64,000 nucleotides of DNA, taken from positions 1-64,000 of the forward strand of contig NZ_JAGHQW010000008.1 in assembly GCF_017744115.1 (NCBI RefSeq), given 5' to 3'. How positions within the stretch are numbered: position 1 is the first letter of the stretch; each line of letters opens with the position of its first letter. Below the pieces are notes generated by a model that saw only the letters and a list, made by a program, of their open reading frames with translations, did not search any database and had not been told where the DNA came from. Made by a program: the position numbers and the translations under genes. Origin of the DNA: Salinisphaera sp. G21_0. GTDB taxonomy: Bacteria > Pseudomonadota > Gammaproteobacteria > Pseudomonadales > Endozoicomonadaceae. Below, piece by piece: positions 37,455 to 46,917 of the stretch.

Positions 37455-37601
37455 TTGAAAAAGGGGGTGCACTACCGGCTTCTGCTGCCTGGCTCTAATG
37501 CCTCAGGGTTTCGCTTTGCCCGGCAGGTTTGCTCCCCCCTTTCTCAAGTTGTCTACTGAACATAATGTGCAGTGCCCCGGCCAGTGTTCTGGTTACCGGG
37601 A
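37455..37601 (+). promoter_or_regulatory. Structured leader of nqrA, candidate cis-regulatory RNA
   Basis: An outer stem can form between 37455-37467 and 37535-37547 (12 of 13 pairs). Inside it, 37485-37493 pairs with 37518-37526 (8 of 9). A third hairpin follows at about 37575-37601 (cccggccag/ctggttaccggg). A conserved RNA upstream of nqrA is described in Marinomonas relatives; whether this is the same I cannot tell. The stems end about 130 bp before the nqrA ATG. Confidence 0.45.
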
Positions 37602-37729
37602 GTTTGGTTTTTGTGTTTTTCGTCAGGGAAGACTCAATGACCATGGCTTCCATAATTCGTTACGACAGTTCCGGATCACCGGAGAGACGGGTTACTCCTG
37701 ACCTCAACTTGATTGATTAGGCGAAAGGT

Positions 37730-39067
37730 ATGATCAAAATCAAACAGGGGCTGGATCTCCCGATCTCAGGATCGCCTGAACAAAGTATCTCGGAAGGCAG
37801 GGCAGTGCGTTCTGTCGCCGTGATTGGCTTTGATTACGTAGGTATGAAGCCTACGATGGCGGTTGCTGTGGGAGATCGAGTTAAAAAAGGGCAACTGCTC
37901 TTTACCGATAAAAAGACACCGGGTATCCGGTACACAGCATTGGCTGGCGGTACAGTTTCAGCAATTAATCGTGGTGAAAAACGGGTTTTGCAATCCGTGG
38001 TGATCGATGTCGATGGCCAGGAAGAAGAAGAGACCTTTACAGCCTTCAAGCCTGAAGAACTGGCGGGTCTGACCGCTGAACAGGTGGAAGCGCTGCTGAA
38101 TGAATCCGGTCTCTGGACTGCACTGCGCACCCGTCCGTTCAGCAAGGTACCTGTATTGGGAACCCGTCCGGCGTCTATCTTTATCACGGCGATTGATACT
38201 CACCCGCTGGCTGCCAATCCGGAAGTGGTGATCAGGGAACAGGCCGAGGCTTTTGAACAGGGTATCAATATCCTGGGTAAACTCAGTGGTGGCAAGATCT
38301 TCCTGTGCAAGGCTCCAGGTGCCAATATTCCTGCGGGCATTGCCAACAGCGAAGAGTTTGCAGGTCCGCATCCTGCTGGTCTGCCAGGTACACACATCCA
38401 CTTTCTGGACCCGGTTTCTGCCACCAAAACGGTTTGGCAGGTGGGCTATCAGGATGTTATTGCTGTCGGTAAACTGTTTACCACCGGTAAGCTGTTCACG
38501 GACCGTGTTGTCTCTCTGGCAGGGCCTCAGGTTGACAAGCCACGCCTGGTTCGTTCCCGCCTGGGTGCCTCTACCGATGAAATCACTGCCGGTGAACTGA
38601 AGCCTGCCACCAACCGTATTATTTCTGGATCGGTATTTGGCGGTCGCACTGCCAACGGTCCATTTGCTTACCTGGGACGTTACCATAATCAGGTTTCCGT
38701 TCTGGAAGAGAGTGACGAGCGTCTGTTCTTGGGCTGGGTCAACCCAATGGTGGATCGCTTCTCCATTCTGCGCGTTATGACCTCCGGCCTGAGCAAGAGC
38801 CGCCTGTTCAACTTCACCACAACGACAAATGGTGGTGAGCGTGCGATGGTACCCGTAGGCAACTACGAGCAGATGATGCCTCTGGATATACTGGCGACTC
38901 AGCTGCTTCGTGCCATTATTGTCGGCGACACCGAGACCGCTCAGAAACTGGGTGCCCTTGAGCTGGAAGAAGAAGACCTGGCTCTCTGCACATTCGTTTG
39001 TGCGGGTAAGTATGAGTACGGCCCCCTGCTGCGTGACAACCTGACCCGTATTGAGCTGGAGGGGTAA
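37730..39067 (+). CDS. nqrA: Na+-translocating NADH:quinone reductase subunit A
   Basis: 445 residues, start [17 protein letters not shown] as in other NqrA proteins, behind a gcgaaagg ribosome site. NqrA is the cytoplasmic subunit, with a Rnf-C-like fold, and interacts with ubiquinone. The segments [33 protein letters not shown] and [19 protein letters not shown] are conserved. It is the first of six contiguous genes; nqrB starts 3 bp after its stop. Confidence 0.97.
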   Translation: MIKIKQGLDLPISGSPEQSISEGRAVRSVAVIGFDYVGMKPTMAVAVGDRVKKGQLLFTDKKTPGIRYTALAGGTVSAINRGEKRVLQSVVIDVDGQEEEETFTAFKPEELAGLTAEQVEALLNESGLWTALRTRPFSKVPVLGTRPASIFITAIDTHPLAANPEVVIREQAEAFEQGINILGKLSGGKIFLCKAPGANIPAGIANSEEFAGPHPAGLPGTHIHFLDPVSATKTVWQVGYQDVIAVGKLFTTGKLFTDRVVSLAGPQVDKPRLVRSRLGASTDEITAGELKPATNRIISGSVFGGRTANGPFAYLGRYHNQVSVLEESDERLFLGWVNPMVDRFSILRVMTSGLSKSRLFNFTTTTNGGERAMVPVGNYEQMMPLDILATQLLRAIIVGDTETAQKLGALELEEEDLALCTFVCAGKYEYGPLLRDNLTRIELEG

Positions 39068-39070
39068 TCA

Positions 39071-40273
39071 GTGAAGCCATTAAGAAATCTCCTTGACTCG
39101 ATGGAACCCCATTTCGTCAAGGGCGGTAAATACGAAAAATTCTATGCGTTGTATGAAGCCGCTGACACGCTGTTCTATACACCGCTGGACAAAACCCATA
39201 ACACCAGTCACGTGCGTGATGCGGTTGATCTGAAGCGCATGATGGGGCTGGTCTGGTTATGTACCTTCCCGGCCATGTTCTTTGGTATGTGGAACGTGGG
39301 TTACCAGGCAAACACGGCCATTGCCAATGGTCTGGGCACTGTCCCGGCTGACTGGCACGGTATGCTGATTGCCATGCTGGCCGGTAATGATCCTGCCAGT
39401 ATCTGGGATAACCTGATCTATGGTGCTGTTCACTTCCTGCCCATCTACGCAGTGACTTTCTTTGTCGGTGGTTTCTGGGAAGTACTGTTTGCCATTATCC
39501 GTAAGCATGAAGTGAATGAAGGTTTCTTCGTTACCTCTGTGCTGTTTGCCCTGATTGTGCCACCCTCCATCCCGCTCTGGCAGGTAGCCCTGGGTATCTC
39601 CTTCGGTGTCGTTATCGGTAAGGAAGTATTCGGTGGTACGGGCAAGAACTTCCTGAATCCGGCGCTGACTGGCCGTGCGTTCCTGTTCTTCGCTTATCCG
39701 GCGCAGATTTCCGGTGACCTGGTATGGACTGCGGCTGATGGCTTCTCCGGTGCCACCATGTTGAGCGTTACCCAGCAGGGCGGTATGGAAGCACTGCAAC
39801 AGTCCATCAGCTGGATCCAGGCGTTTGTTGGAGTGATGCAGGGTTCTGTCGGCGAGACATCGACACTGGCTATCTTTATCGGTGGTGCGGTTCTGCTGTT
39901 CTCCGGTATTGCTTCCTGGAGAATTGTCGCGGGTACCATGATCGGTATGATTGCCCTGTCTACCCTGTTCAACATGATCGGTTCTGACACCAATTACATG
40001 TTCCATGTACCTTGGTACTGGCATATGGTGTTGGGTGGATTTGCTTTCGGTCTGATCTTTATGACTACGGATCCGGTATCGGCGTCCATGACTAACCAGG
40101 GCCGCTGGTTCTACGGTGCGCTGATTGGTGTCATGGTTATCCTGATTCGAGTGGTGAACCCTGCGTATCCGGAAGGGATGATGCTGGCCATTCTGTTTGC
40201 CAACCTGTTTGCGCCGCTGATTGACCACTTTGTGGTAGAGGCTAATATCAAGCGTCGGGAGGCTCGGGCCTGA
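39071..40273 (+). CDS. nqrB: Na+-NQR subunit B
   Basis: 400 residues with about ten membrane helices. NqrB carries a covalent FMN on Thr in the motif SGAT, found here in [12 protein letters not shown] near residue 225, and contributes to the sodium path and quinone site. GTG start 3 bp after nqrA. The end ([13 protein letters not shown]) overlaps the nqrC start by one base, so translation is probably coupled. Confidence 0.97.
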   Translation: MKPLRNLLDSMEPHFVKGGKYEKFYALYEAADTLFYTPLDKTHNTSHVRDAVDLKRMMGLVWLCTFPAMFFGMWNVGYQANTAIANGLGTVPADWHGMLIAMLAGNDPASIWDNLIYGAVHFLPIYAVTFFVGGFWEVLFAIIRKHEVNEGFFVTSVLFALIVPPSIPLWQVALGISFGVVIGKEVFGGTGKNFLNPALTGRAFLFFAYPAQISGDLVWTAADGFSGATMLSVTQQGGMEALQQSISWIQAFVGVMQGSVGETSTLAIFIGGAVLLFSGIASWRIVAGTMIGMIALSTLFNMIGSDTNYMFHVPWYWHMVLGGFAFGLIFMTTDPVSASMTNQGRWFYGALIGVMVILIRVVNPAYPEGMMLAILFANLFAPLIDHFVVEANIKRREARA

Positions 40274-41064
40274 TGGGAAACGATACAATTAAAAAGACGC
40301 TGCTGGTCACGGTGGTGCTGTCACTGATCTGTTCAGTGCTGGTATCCATGGCGGCAGTATTTCTGAAGCCGGTTCAGGACCGGAACATCAAGCTGGACGT
40401 TCAGCGTAACATTCTGGATATCGCCGGTCTGAGCAATGATGCCAGGGCGCTGAGTCCTGCTGAAATTGCTGAACTGTACCAGCAGATCCAACCACGGCTG
40501 GTGGATCTGAAAACCGGTAAGTTTGTTGATGAAGCCAATGGCCTGACCGTAGACCAGTACGATCAGCGTACTGCCGCCAAAGATGCCAGGACTTCCAGAG
40601 CCCTGGGCAGTGCCGACATTGCGGGTATTTCCCGTCAGGCGGACGTCGCCAAGGTCTACCTGGTAGAACAGGATGGTCAGATGCAGACACTGATCCTGCC
40701 CGTTCACGGCCGTGGCCTTTGGTCTACCATGTACGGATTCCTGGCGCTGGAAAACAATCTGAACACCGTCAAAGGTTTCGGATTCTTTGAGCAGGCGGAA
40801 ACCCCCGGACTGGGTGGTGAAGTCAGCAACCCGGTCTGGAAATCCCGCTGGGTTGGCAAGGAAATCTACAGTGTTGATGGCAAGGTAGCGCTGCACGTTA
40901 TCAAAGGTGGCGTTGACTCAACCAACCCGGGGGCCGTAAATCAGATTGATGGCCTGGCGGGCGCGACGTTGACTGCCAACGGTGTCAGCAACCTGATCAA
41001 GTTCTGGTTGTCCGATGCCGGGTTTAAACTGTTCCTGAATAATCTGAAAGCGGGGAATGCATAA
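40273..41064 (+). CDS. nqrC: Na+-NQR subunit C
   Basis: 263 residues. One N-terminal membrane helix ([20 protein letters not shown]) anchors a periplasmic flavin domain. The FMN attachment site is Thr in DGLAGAT near residue 233; many NqrC proteins have Ser where Ala precedes Gly-Ala-Thr. The segment [12 protein letters not shown] is typical. An ApbE-type flavin transferase, needed for the attachment, is not in this window. It overlaps nqrD by one base. Confidence 0.96.
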   Translation: MGNDTIKKTLLVTVVLSLICSVLVSMAAVFLKPVQDRNIKLDVQRNILDIAGLSNDARALSPAEIAELYQQIQPRLVDLKTGKFVDEANGLTVDQYDQRTAAKDARTSRALGSADIAGISRQADVAKVYLVEQDGQMQTLILPVHGRGLWSTMYGFLALENNLNTVKGFGFFEQAETPGLGGEVSNPVWKSRWVGKEIYSVDGKVALHVIKGGVDSTNPGAVNQIDGLAGATLTANGVSNLIKFWLSDAGFKLFLNNLKAGNA

Positions 41065-41729
41065 TGTCTGTGAAGACCAAAGATATCCTGCTGGAACCGG
41101 TTGTTAAGAATAACCCTATTACCCTGCAGATTCTGGGTATCTGTTCTGCGCTGGCGGTCACCACCAGCATGCAGGTCAGCCTGGTGATGGCACTGGCAGT
41201 TATCGGGGTAACCACCTGTTCCAACCTGGCAGTTTCCCTGATCCGTAACCACATTCCCAACAGCATCCGTATTATCTGTCAGATGACGGTTATCGCCTCG
41301 CTGGTCATTGTGGTTGACCAGATCCTGAAAGCTTACGCTTACGACATCTCCAAGCAGTTGTCGGTATTCGTTGGCCTGATCATTACCAACTGTATCGTCA
41401 TGGGTCGTGCAGAAGCCTTCGCCATGAAGAACGGCCCAACGCTGTCAGCCCTGGATGGTTTTGGTAACGGTCTGGGCTATGGCTGTGTGCTGATGATTGT
41501 TGCTTTCTTCCGTGAGCTGTTTGGTGCGGGCAACCTGTTTGGTATGGAAATCTTCGCAACCGTGAACAACGGTGGCTGGTATGTTCCCAACGGCCTGATG
41601 CTGCTGGCACCCAGTGCCTTCTTCCTGATCGGTCTGCTGATCTGGGCGATTCGCAGCTGGAAGACAGACCAGGTTGAAGAGGTGGAATTCAAGATTGCTC
41701 CCAATACCAAATTCAGTGAGGCGCACTAA
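41064..41729 (+). CDS. nqrD: Na+-NQR subunit D
   Basis: 221 residues, six membrane helices. NqrD forms, with NqrE, a pseudo-symmetric pair in the membrane that holds an iron centre and takes part in sodium transport. The half-helix motifs [13 protein letters not shown] and [17 protein letters not shown], with its conserved Cys, are intact. The stop is separated from the nqrE ATG by 3 bp. Confidence 0.97.
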   Translation: MSVKTKDILLEPVVKNNPITLQILGICSALAVTTSMQVSLVMALAVIGVTTCSNLAVSLIRNHIPNSIRIICQMTVIASLVIVVDQILKAYAYDISKQLSVFVGLIITNCIVMGRAEAFAMKNGPTLSALDGFGNGLGYGCVLMIVAFFRELFGAGNLFGMEIFATVNNGGWYVPNGLMLLAPSAFFLIGLLIWAIRSWKTDQVEEVEFKIAPNTKFSEAH

Positions 41730-41732
41730 GTC

Positions 41733-42329
41733 ATGGAACATTTTATTTCGCTATTTGTGAAAGCAGTGTTCGTGGAAAACATGGCGCTGGCTTTCTTCCT
41801 GGGGATGTGTACCTTCCTGGCCGTATCCAAGCAGGTGAAAACTGCCCTGGGTCTGGGGGTTGCGGTGGTTGCCGTACTGACCATCACCGTTCCCATTAAC
41901 AATGTCATTTACCAGAACATCCTGAAAGACGGGGCACTGGTTGCCGGTGTTGACCTGAGCTTCCTGGGCCTGATCACCTACATCGGTGTTATTGCTGCCC
42001 TGGTACAGATTCTGGAAATGTTCCTGGATAAATTTGTACCTGCTCTTTACAACGCGCTGGGCGTGTTTCTGCCATTGATTACCGTAAACTGCGCTATTAT
42101 GGGTGCGTCATTGTTCATGGTTCAGCGTGACTACAACCTCGGTGAATCCGTGGTTTATGGTTTCGGTGCTGGTGTGGGCTGGGCTCTGGCCATTGCTGCA
42201 CTGGCGGGCATTCGTGAAAAGCTCAAGTACAGTGATGTACCTGCAGGACTGAGAGGTCTGGGCATTACCTTCATTACCGTTGGTTTGATGTCCCTGGGCT
42301 TCCTGTCGTTCTCTGGCGTACAGCTGTAA
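41733..42329 (+). CDS. nqrE: Na+-NQR subunit E
   Basis: 198 residues with six helices, starting [19 protein letters not shown]. The partner of NqrD. Conserved Cys-containing half-helices are [15 protein letters not shown] and [13 protein letters not shown], which provide ligands for the iron centre in the family. nqrF follows 16 bp downstream with a gggg-type ribosome site. Confidence 0.97.
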   Translation: MEHFISLFVKAVFVENMALAFFLGMCTFLAVSKQVKTALGLGVAVVAVLTITVPINNVIYQNILKDGALVAGVDLSFLGLITYIGVIAALVQILEMFLDKFVPALYNALGVFLPLITVNCAIMGASLFMVQRDYNLGESVVYGFGAGVGWALAIAALAGIREKLKYSDVPAGLRGLGITFITVGLMSLGFLSFSGVQL

Positions 42330-42345
42330 GGGGGATTGGGACGAT

Positions 42346-43572
42346 ATGGATTTAAATATTATCTATGGCGTTGCCATGTTTACCATTATCGTACTGGCAC
42401 TGGTGTTGGTTATCCTCGCCGCCCGTTCGAAACTGGTGAGTATGGGTGACGTGACCATCGGGATTAACGAAGATCCCGGCAAGGCCGTGACCACAGCTGC
42501 CGGTGGCAAGCTGCTCAACACCCTGTCCAGCGCCGGGGTATTCCTGCCGTCCGCCTGTGGTGGCGGTGGCACCTGTGCGCAGTGCAAGTGTAAGGTGCTG
42601 TCCGGTGGTGGGGAAATGCTGCCAACTGAGCGTTCTCACTTCACCAAGCGTGAAGAGAAGGAAGGCTGGCGCCTGTCCTGCCAGGTGGCGGTTAAGCAGG
42701 ACATGGAAATTGAAGTCGAAGAAGAACTCTTCGGCGTCAAGAAGTGGGAGTGTGAAGTTGTTTCCAATGACAACGTAGCCACTTTCATCAAGGAGCTGGT
42801 ACTGAAATTGCCAGAAGGTGAAGACGTTAACTTCCGTGCCGGTGGTTACGTCCAGCTGGAATGTCCTCCTCATACCGTCGAGTACAAAAACTTCGATATC
42901 GGCGAAGAGTACCGTGGTGACTGGGATAAGTTTAACCAGTGGCAATATGTTTCCAAGGTGGATGAAGAGACCATCCGTGCTTACTCCATGGCTAACTATC
43001 CGGAAGAGAAAGGCCTGCTGAAGTTCAATATTCGTATTGCTTCACCACCTCCGGGTACTGATTTTGCGCCTGGCAAGATGTCTTCGTTCGTCTTCAACCT
43101 GAAGCCCGGCGACAAGATGACCGTGTACGGGCCGTTCGGTGAGTTCTTCGCCAAAGAAACCGACAACGAAATGGTCTTTGTCGGTGGTGGTGCTGGTATG
43201 GCACCTATGCGTTCGCACATCTTTGACCAGCTGAAGCGTCTGTCTTCTACCCGTAAGATCTCTTTCTGGTACGGTGCCCGCTCCCTGCGTGAAGCCTTCT
43301 ACGTGGATGAGTTTGATAAGCTGGCCGAAGAGAACGAGAACTTCAGCTGGCACCTGGCGCTGTCCGATCCGCTGCCAGAAGATAACTGGACCGGCTACAC
43401 CGGCTTTATCCATCAGGTTCTGTTTGATAACTACCTGAAAGATCATCCGGCCCCGGAAGACTGCGAGTTCTACATGTGTGGACCACCCATGATGAACGCA
43501 GCCGTTATCAAGATGCTGGAAGATCAGGGCGTAGAGCCTGAAAACATCCTGCTGGATGATTTCGGTGGCTAA
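42346..43572 (+). CDS. nqrF: Na+-NQR subunit F (NADH-oxidising)
   Basis: 408 residues. NqrF has an N-terminal membrane helix ([20 protein letters not shown]), a 2Fe-2S ferredoxin domain with [14 protein letters not shown] and LSCQV, then FAD and NADH domains ([11 protein letters not shown] for [20 protein letters not shown] for NADH) and ends LLDDFGG. It takes electrons from NADH into the complex. The last 135 bp are present again at 45122-45256 beyond an ankyrin-repeat gene. The copy here is in frame and complete, so the subunit should be functional. Confidence 0.97.
   Translation: MDLNIIYGVAMFTIIVLALVLVILAARSKLVSMGDVTIGINEDPGKAVTTAAGGKLLNTLSSAGVFLPSACGGGGTCAQCKCKVLSGGGEMLPTERSHFTKREEKEGWRLSCQVAVKQDMEIEVEEELFGVKKWECEVVSNDNVATFIKELVLKLPEGEDVNFRAGGYVQLECPPHTVEYKNFDIGEEYRGDWDKFNQWQYVSKVDEETIRAYSMANYPEEKGLLKFNIRIASPPPGTDFAPGKMSSFVFNLKPGDKMTVYGPFGEFFAKETDNEMVFVGGGAGMAPMRSHIFDQLKRLSSTRKISFWYGARSLREAFYVDEFDKLAEENENFSWHLALSDPLPEDNWTGYTGFIHQVLFDNYLKDHPAPEDCEFYMCGPPMMNAAVIKMLEDQGVEPENILLDDFGG
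43438..43572 (+). repeat. 135-bp direct repeat, copy 1 (native 3' end of nqrF)
   Basis: These are the final 44 codons and stop of nqrF. The sequence from aaagatcatccggccccgga to the TAA is repeated at 45122-45256 in the same orientation, with only a few base changes (for example atcaag versus atcatg, and gatttcggtgg versus gattttggcgg) and no indels. Confidence 0.95.
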
Positions 43573-43593
43573 ACTCTGGCTTTAATGAAGTAA

Positions 43594-43626
43594 AGGCCGG
43601 TGCTCTTTGAGCCCGGCTTTTTTTTA
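43594..43626 (+). terminator. Terminator after nqrF
   Basis: The arms gccggtgctc and gagcccggc pair with one bulge around TTT and are followed by eight T residues. It is 22 bp after the nqrF stop and ends the operon before the ankyrin gene. Confidence 0.9.
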
Positions 43627-43788
43627 TAGGCAATATTTATAGCAATACGCCTCACTCATGCTTTTGCGGTAGAACCCATGCTGATGGTGTCTCTGTAAAG
43701 GCACTCGTCATGATGGAATTTTCTATTTTGTTTATTGTCCAAAAGCACCCAACCAAACCGCGAATCGCGAACAAACAGAGGTGTGAAA

Positions 43789-45060
43789 ATGGAGAGTGTC
43801 AGCGCTAACATCAACAACCCTTCGTTTGATAGCATTATCCGCCAGGACGAAGATGTTTCCACCGCAGGGCAATTTGCTTCCTGGTCGCGGGTCGAAATGT
43901 CTGGTCCGGATGGATGGCAGCTTCATCCTGATCATATTGACCATACCGCGGATCAGGAGCCCTCCAAACTGAATCAACGGGGCTGTGTCGAATGTCATCA
44001 GCAGCCCCGATCATCGCTTCCCCATCAATCCGGGCCATCGTCTGGTATCCCGGCACTGGAAAGCGCCCTTCGCACTGGAGATATGCAAGCCCTCGAAAAG
44101 AGTCTGACAATAAACAGTGATCGTGGTGTCAACATACATGAATATGGCCACTTGCTTTTTATCGCTTTGGAGGCAAAAAATTATGCAGGCTTTAAACGAT
44201 TGTGCGAGGCGGGTGCCAATGTCAATGTTACTAATAAGGTTGGCCAAACGCCCCTGCATATAACCGCCTTCGAGGGCAAAGCGGATTACCTGCAACTACT
44301 GATTGATTTCGGCGCAAAGGTTAATACCGTTAATGAGAGCGGCTACACTCCCTTGCACCGGGCCTGCATAAAAGATAACGTCGGCTGCGCGCAACGACTG
44401 ATTAACTGCCAGGCGGATGTCAATGCCGCCGGTATTTCCCTTGGCACGCCCGCGCACCTGGCTGCTTATACCGATAGCAGCGACTGCCTGCAACTACTAA
44501 TCGAGTTCGGGGCAACGGTTAATGCCATTAATACCCTCAGCGAAACCCCCCTGCACTGCGCTGCCAGAAGAGGAAGCGTCAAAAGCCTGAGGGTACTGCT
44601 CAATACTGAAGAGGTGAATGTCAATGCCATCGCTCAGTTAGGCCGCACGCCTCTGCACTTGGCAGCCATAGAGAACAGAAGCGATATCCTGGATGAACTG
44701 CTCACTCACAGTAAAGTGAATGTCAACGCCACCAATTTTTGCGGCGAAACACCGTTGCACGTCGCCGCTAGAGGGGATAAGACCCTTAGTGTGCAAGCGT
44801 TACTCAAAAACAGCAAAGTACTTGTCAATGCCAAAAATGATTTTGGCAAAACCCCCCTGAGTTCGGCTGCCCAAATGGGCCAGGCTGATAGCTTGAAGTT
44901 GCTGCTCACTAGCCCGGAGGTGAATATCAATGTCATCGATTCAATGGGTTTTACGCCCCTGGACTGGGCCATCAGTGAAGGTCGCGACCGATGTGTAGAA
45001 CTCCTGCTTGCCAAAGGGGCAAAAAAGAGGGAAGAGCTGTGGCGATGCCGTATTTTGTGA
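43789..45060 (+). CDS. Ankyrin-repeat protein
   Basis: About 423 residues. Its ATG at 43789 follows agaggtg by 5 bp; a TTG at 43735 is less likely. The first 125 residues are unrelated (GCVECHQQP, then a Ser/Pro linker). From about residue 135 there are roughly eight ankyrin repeats, for example VGQTPLHITAFEGKADYLQ, ETPLHCAARRGSVKSLRVLL, GRTPLHLAA and GFTPLDWAISEGRDRCVELLL. Ankyrin proteins bind other proteins, and in host-associated bacteria many are secreted effectors; that role here is inference. There is no signal peptide or membrane segment. It lies between two copies of the end of nqrF, as if carried in on a cassette. Confidence 0.9.
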   Translation: MESVSANINNPSFDSIIRQDEDVSTAGQFASWSRVEMSGPDGWQLHPDHIDHTADQEPSKLNQRGCVECHQQPRSSLPHQSGPSSGIPALESALRTGDMQALEKSLTINSDRGVNIHEYGHLLFIALEAKNYAGFKRLCEAGANVNVTNKVGQTPLHITAFEGKADYLQLLIDFGAKVNTVNESGYTPLHRACIKDNVGCAQRLINCQADVNAAGISLGTPAHLAAYTDSSDCLQLLIEFGATVNAINTLSETPLHCAARRGSVKSLRVLLNTEEVNVNAIAQLGRTPLHLAAIENRSDILDELLTHSKVNVNATNFCGETPLHVAARGDKTLSVQALLKNSKVLVNAKNDFGKTPLSSAAQMGQADSLKLLLTSPEVNINVIDSMGFTPLDWAISEGRDRCVELLLAKGAKKREELWRCRIL

Positions 45061-45121
45061 GGGTAATAAACATCAGTATGTAAAACCGTAACCGGACGCG
45101 GGCCGAAAACACCTGCAAAGC

Positions 45122-45256
45122 AAAGATCATCCGGCCCCGGAAGACTGCGAGTTCTACATGTGTGGACCACCCATGATGAACGCAGCCGTTATCATGATGC
45201 TGGAAGATCAGGGCGTAGAGCCTGAAAACATCCTGCTGGATGATTTTGGCGGCTAA
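45122..45256 (+). repeat. 135-bp direct repeat, copy 2 (duplicate 3' end of nqrF)
   Basis: This matches the last 135 bp of nqrF, without a start codon or preceding nqrF sequence; the match ends sharply at aaagatcatcc. It ends in the same TAA and has its own terminator 26 bp downstream. It is a pseudogene fragment that marks the far border of the ankyrin cassette. Confidence 0.95.
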
Positions 45257-45607
45257 ATCTATGTCTTGCAGCTGATATTTCAGAAAAGCCAGTTCTCTTG
45301 GGAGCTGGCTTTTTTTGTCTGGGTAATTTCTTAATGCGAATTGATAACAGAGGGAAGCTATTACCGGTCTTCACCACCCCTTGATAACATTTTTATTTTA
45401 AACGATTAAAAATCATGCCAATCATCTATTCGAATGTAATATATATCAAAATCAGATGGTTAAGTCATTTTGGTGGTGAAGGTGGGCTCTTAAGTACTTT
45501 CGTATTCTAATTATCTGTGTTCTGGAAGTATCTATGATTCCGGACTTCATACAGAATCTATAATTAAATAATTTTAGCTAGGTAAATACTGATAAGGGCA
45601 GTAAGAA
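45257..45607. other. AT-rich spacer before the ShET2-like gene
   Basis: After a terminator at 45282-45317 the sequence is AT-rich (about 45390-45600) and probably carries the promoter of the next gene, with several TATA-like stretches. No ORF or RNA is visible. Confidence 0.5.
45282..45317 (+). terminator. Terminator after the nqrF duplicate
   Basis: The arms agccagttctc and gggagctggct pair around a short loop and are followed by seven T residues. It sits 26 bp after the duplicated nqrF stop and differs in sequence from the terminator at 43594, so it may be the original end of the nqr operon. Confidence 0.85.
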
Positions 45608-46681
45608 ATGGACGCAATAAAGTTGGGTGTCTTACCAGCTATGTCACACTCATGGCATCGTCATGACGAGTCATGGTTTTTAGTAAGGGCGATCAAAACC
45701 ATTGTTAATGGTATAAAAGCACTGTTTGGTAGATATACTGTCAGTGTTCTTGGTGATGTCACTCCGCGTTTGGTATTAGAAAACCCCAATTCAAGGTATG
45801 CCAAAGTGTTATGTAAACCCCTGAGTGCATACCAGATCAATATCGTTCAAACGTTTAGTGATAAAGGGAAGTATTTGGCTGATAAGATTAAGCAGTTGTG
45901 TAATAAAGGCCGCACTGTGGAAGTAAAATTGGCATTCAAGCCAGATGGTGTTGAAGCTGTGCCTATGTACTATTCAAAGAATGAAATTTCTGAAAATTTG
46001 AATGGTAAAGTTCATCGATCTTTCTTTGATGCTGAAGATAGTGGTAAGCTTTTAAAGTGTCGGCACTTATCCATGGGTTATGTTAATGGCGCTTTTGGTC
46101 GTGGTAAGCATACATTCAGTTCCATTGATACTCCGTCAGCACTGAAGTTTTTCTCTGGTAAACTTCCAACAGATAAAGATTTAGTTGCTCGTTGGAGGAA
46201 ACCATCCAGTGAAGGTTACTATTTTACCAAATCAACTATCAGTCATGCTATTCAGTCAATTGCCAGGAAGTATTGGGATATGCCAAATGCTACTGAGAAA
46301 AACTTCATGGTTTTGATTCCAAAGCATATCATGGGCTTGCGATTTAAAAAACAGGAGGGATGTCTCAAAGTGATTTTTTATGAACCTAATGATACAGGAA
46401 GGCATAAAACTTTTTCATTGTATGATCCTGGTAATGCATGTGCTCTTGAGCTTAATGATTTTTTTGGTCTTTGGCACGATGATGATCTACATAAATTGGA
46501 TTCAGGAATTATTATCAGTGATGATACTCAGGAGCATTTTGAACAATGTAATGTCAATGTATTTGGTGATGTGGATTTTCAATCAATTTATAATATTACC
46601 AACATAGCTGGCCACAAAGATCATCCAAAAATCCAGTCAGCACGCAAAATAAAACCAGGAGTAAACAGGAGGCAAGGGTAA
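45608..46681 (+). CDS. EspL/ShET2-like cysteine-protease effector candidate
   Basis: 357 residues. Residues 128-165 read ENLNGKVHRSFFDAEDSGKL then LKCRHLSMGYV, and residues 238-266 include PKHIMGLRFK and FYEPNDTGRH. As I recall them, Shigella ShET2 and E. coli EspL share the order L-N-x-x-V, CRHL, then H-x-M-A-L-G-L and YDPNxTxxH. EspL is a type III effector cysteine protease with a Cys-His-Asp triad. Here Cys151 and His240 fit the triad, and the YDPN Asp is Glu259. The ankyrin-like C-terminal repeats of ShET2 are missing. It is AT-rich compared with nqr, stands alone and has no visible chaperone gene. The family call is inference from motif order. Confidence 0.5.
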   Translation: MDAIKLGVLPAMSHSWHRHDESWFLVRAIKTIVNGIKALFGRYTVSVLGDVTPRLVLENPNSRYAKVLCKPLSAYQINIVQTFSDKGKYLADKIKQLCNKGRTVEVKLAFKPDGVEAVPMYYSKNEISENLNGKVHRSFFDAEDSGKLLKCRHLSMGYVNGAFGRGKHTFSSIDTPSALKFFSGKLPTDKDLVARWRKPSSEGYYFTKSTISHAIQSIARKYWDMPNATEKNFMVLIPKHIMGLRFKKQEGCLKVIFYEPNDTGRHKTFSLYDPGNACALELNDFFGLWHDDDLHKLDSGIIISDDTQEHFEQCNVNVFGDVDFQSIYNITNIAGHKDHPKIQSARKIKPGVNRRQG

Positions 46682-46840
46682 TCAATCACTGAACGGCAAT
46701 GAATCAAATGTTTTGACTGTTGATAGAGCCATATTATCTGTATAAAAATTAATCCCGGTGTGAGCTTCTTAGGATACTGATTGATCCTTCGTCATTATTG
46801 CATGTGCATTGGCAGGTTATTATTTATGGTGTCTTCATGC

Positions 46841-46854
46841 TTATGACGTCATAA
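46841..46854. promoter_or_regulatory. 14-bp perfect palindrome, operator candidate
   Basis: TTATGACGTCATAA is its own reverse complement and lies 64 bp before the SDR start. Such a site could bind a dimeric regulator. No regulator gene lies beside it. Confidence 0.5.
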
Positions 46855-46875
46855 TAAAATATTTAAAGACACGAA

Positions 46876-46887
46876 TAGTGTACACTA
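46876..46887. promoter_or_regulatory. 12-bp perfect palindrome, operator candidate
   Basis: TAGTGTACACTA is its own reverse complement, 31 bp before the SDR start, where a repressor would block the promoter. The sequence type is common among TetR-family operators, which I cannot verify here. Confidence 0.5.
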
Positions 46888-46917
46888 CTTGGCATTAATG
46901 AAATGGAGTTATGTGGA

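Larger units (their letters stand above)
37016..37729. other. 714-bp spacer and leader before nqrA
   Basis: No protein gene is convincing. The region holds a hairpin plus T-run at 37371-37396 and then several potential RNA stems between 37455 and 37601. The promoter of the nqr operon should lie within it, but I could not place -35 and -10 boxes with confidence. Confidence 0.6.
46682..46917. other. Spacer with two palindromes before the SDR gene
   Basis: A 236-bp spacer. Two perfect palindromes lie near its right end, at 46841-46854 and 46876-46887, in front of the SDR gene. Confidence 0.55.

Noticed and set aside
43438..45256. Second nqrF end as a sequencing or assembly duplication
   Set aside because: The copies differ at several positions and have different downstream terminators, so they are separate loci; long reads should still confirm this.
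45122..45256. A functional second NqrF
   Set aside because: Only the last 44 codons are present, without a start or upstream sequence.
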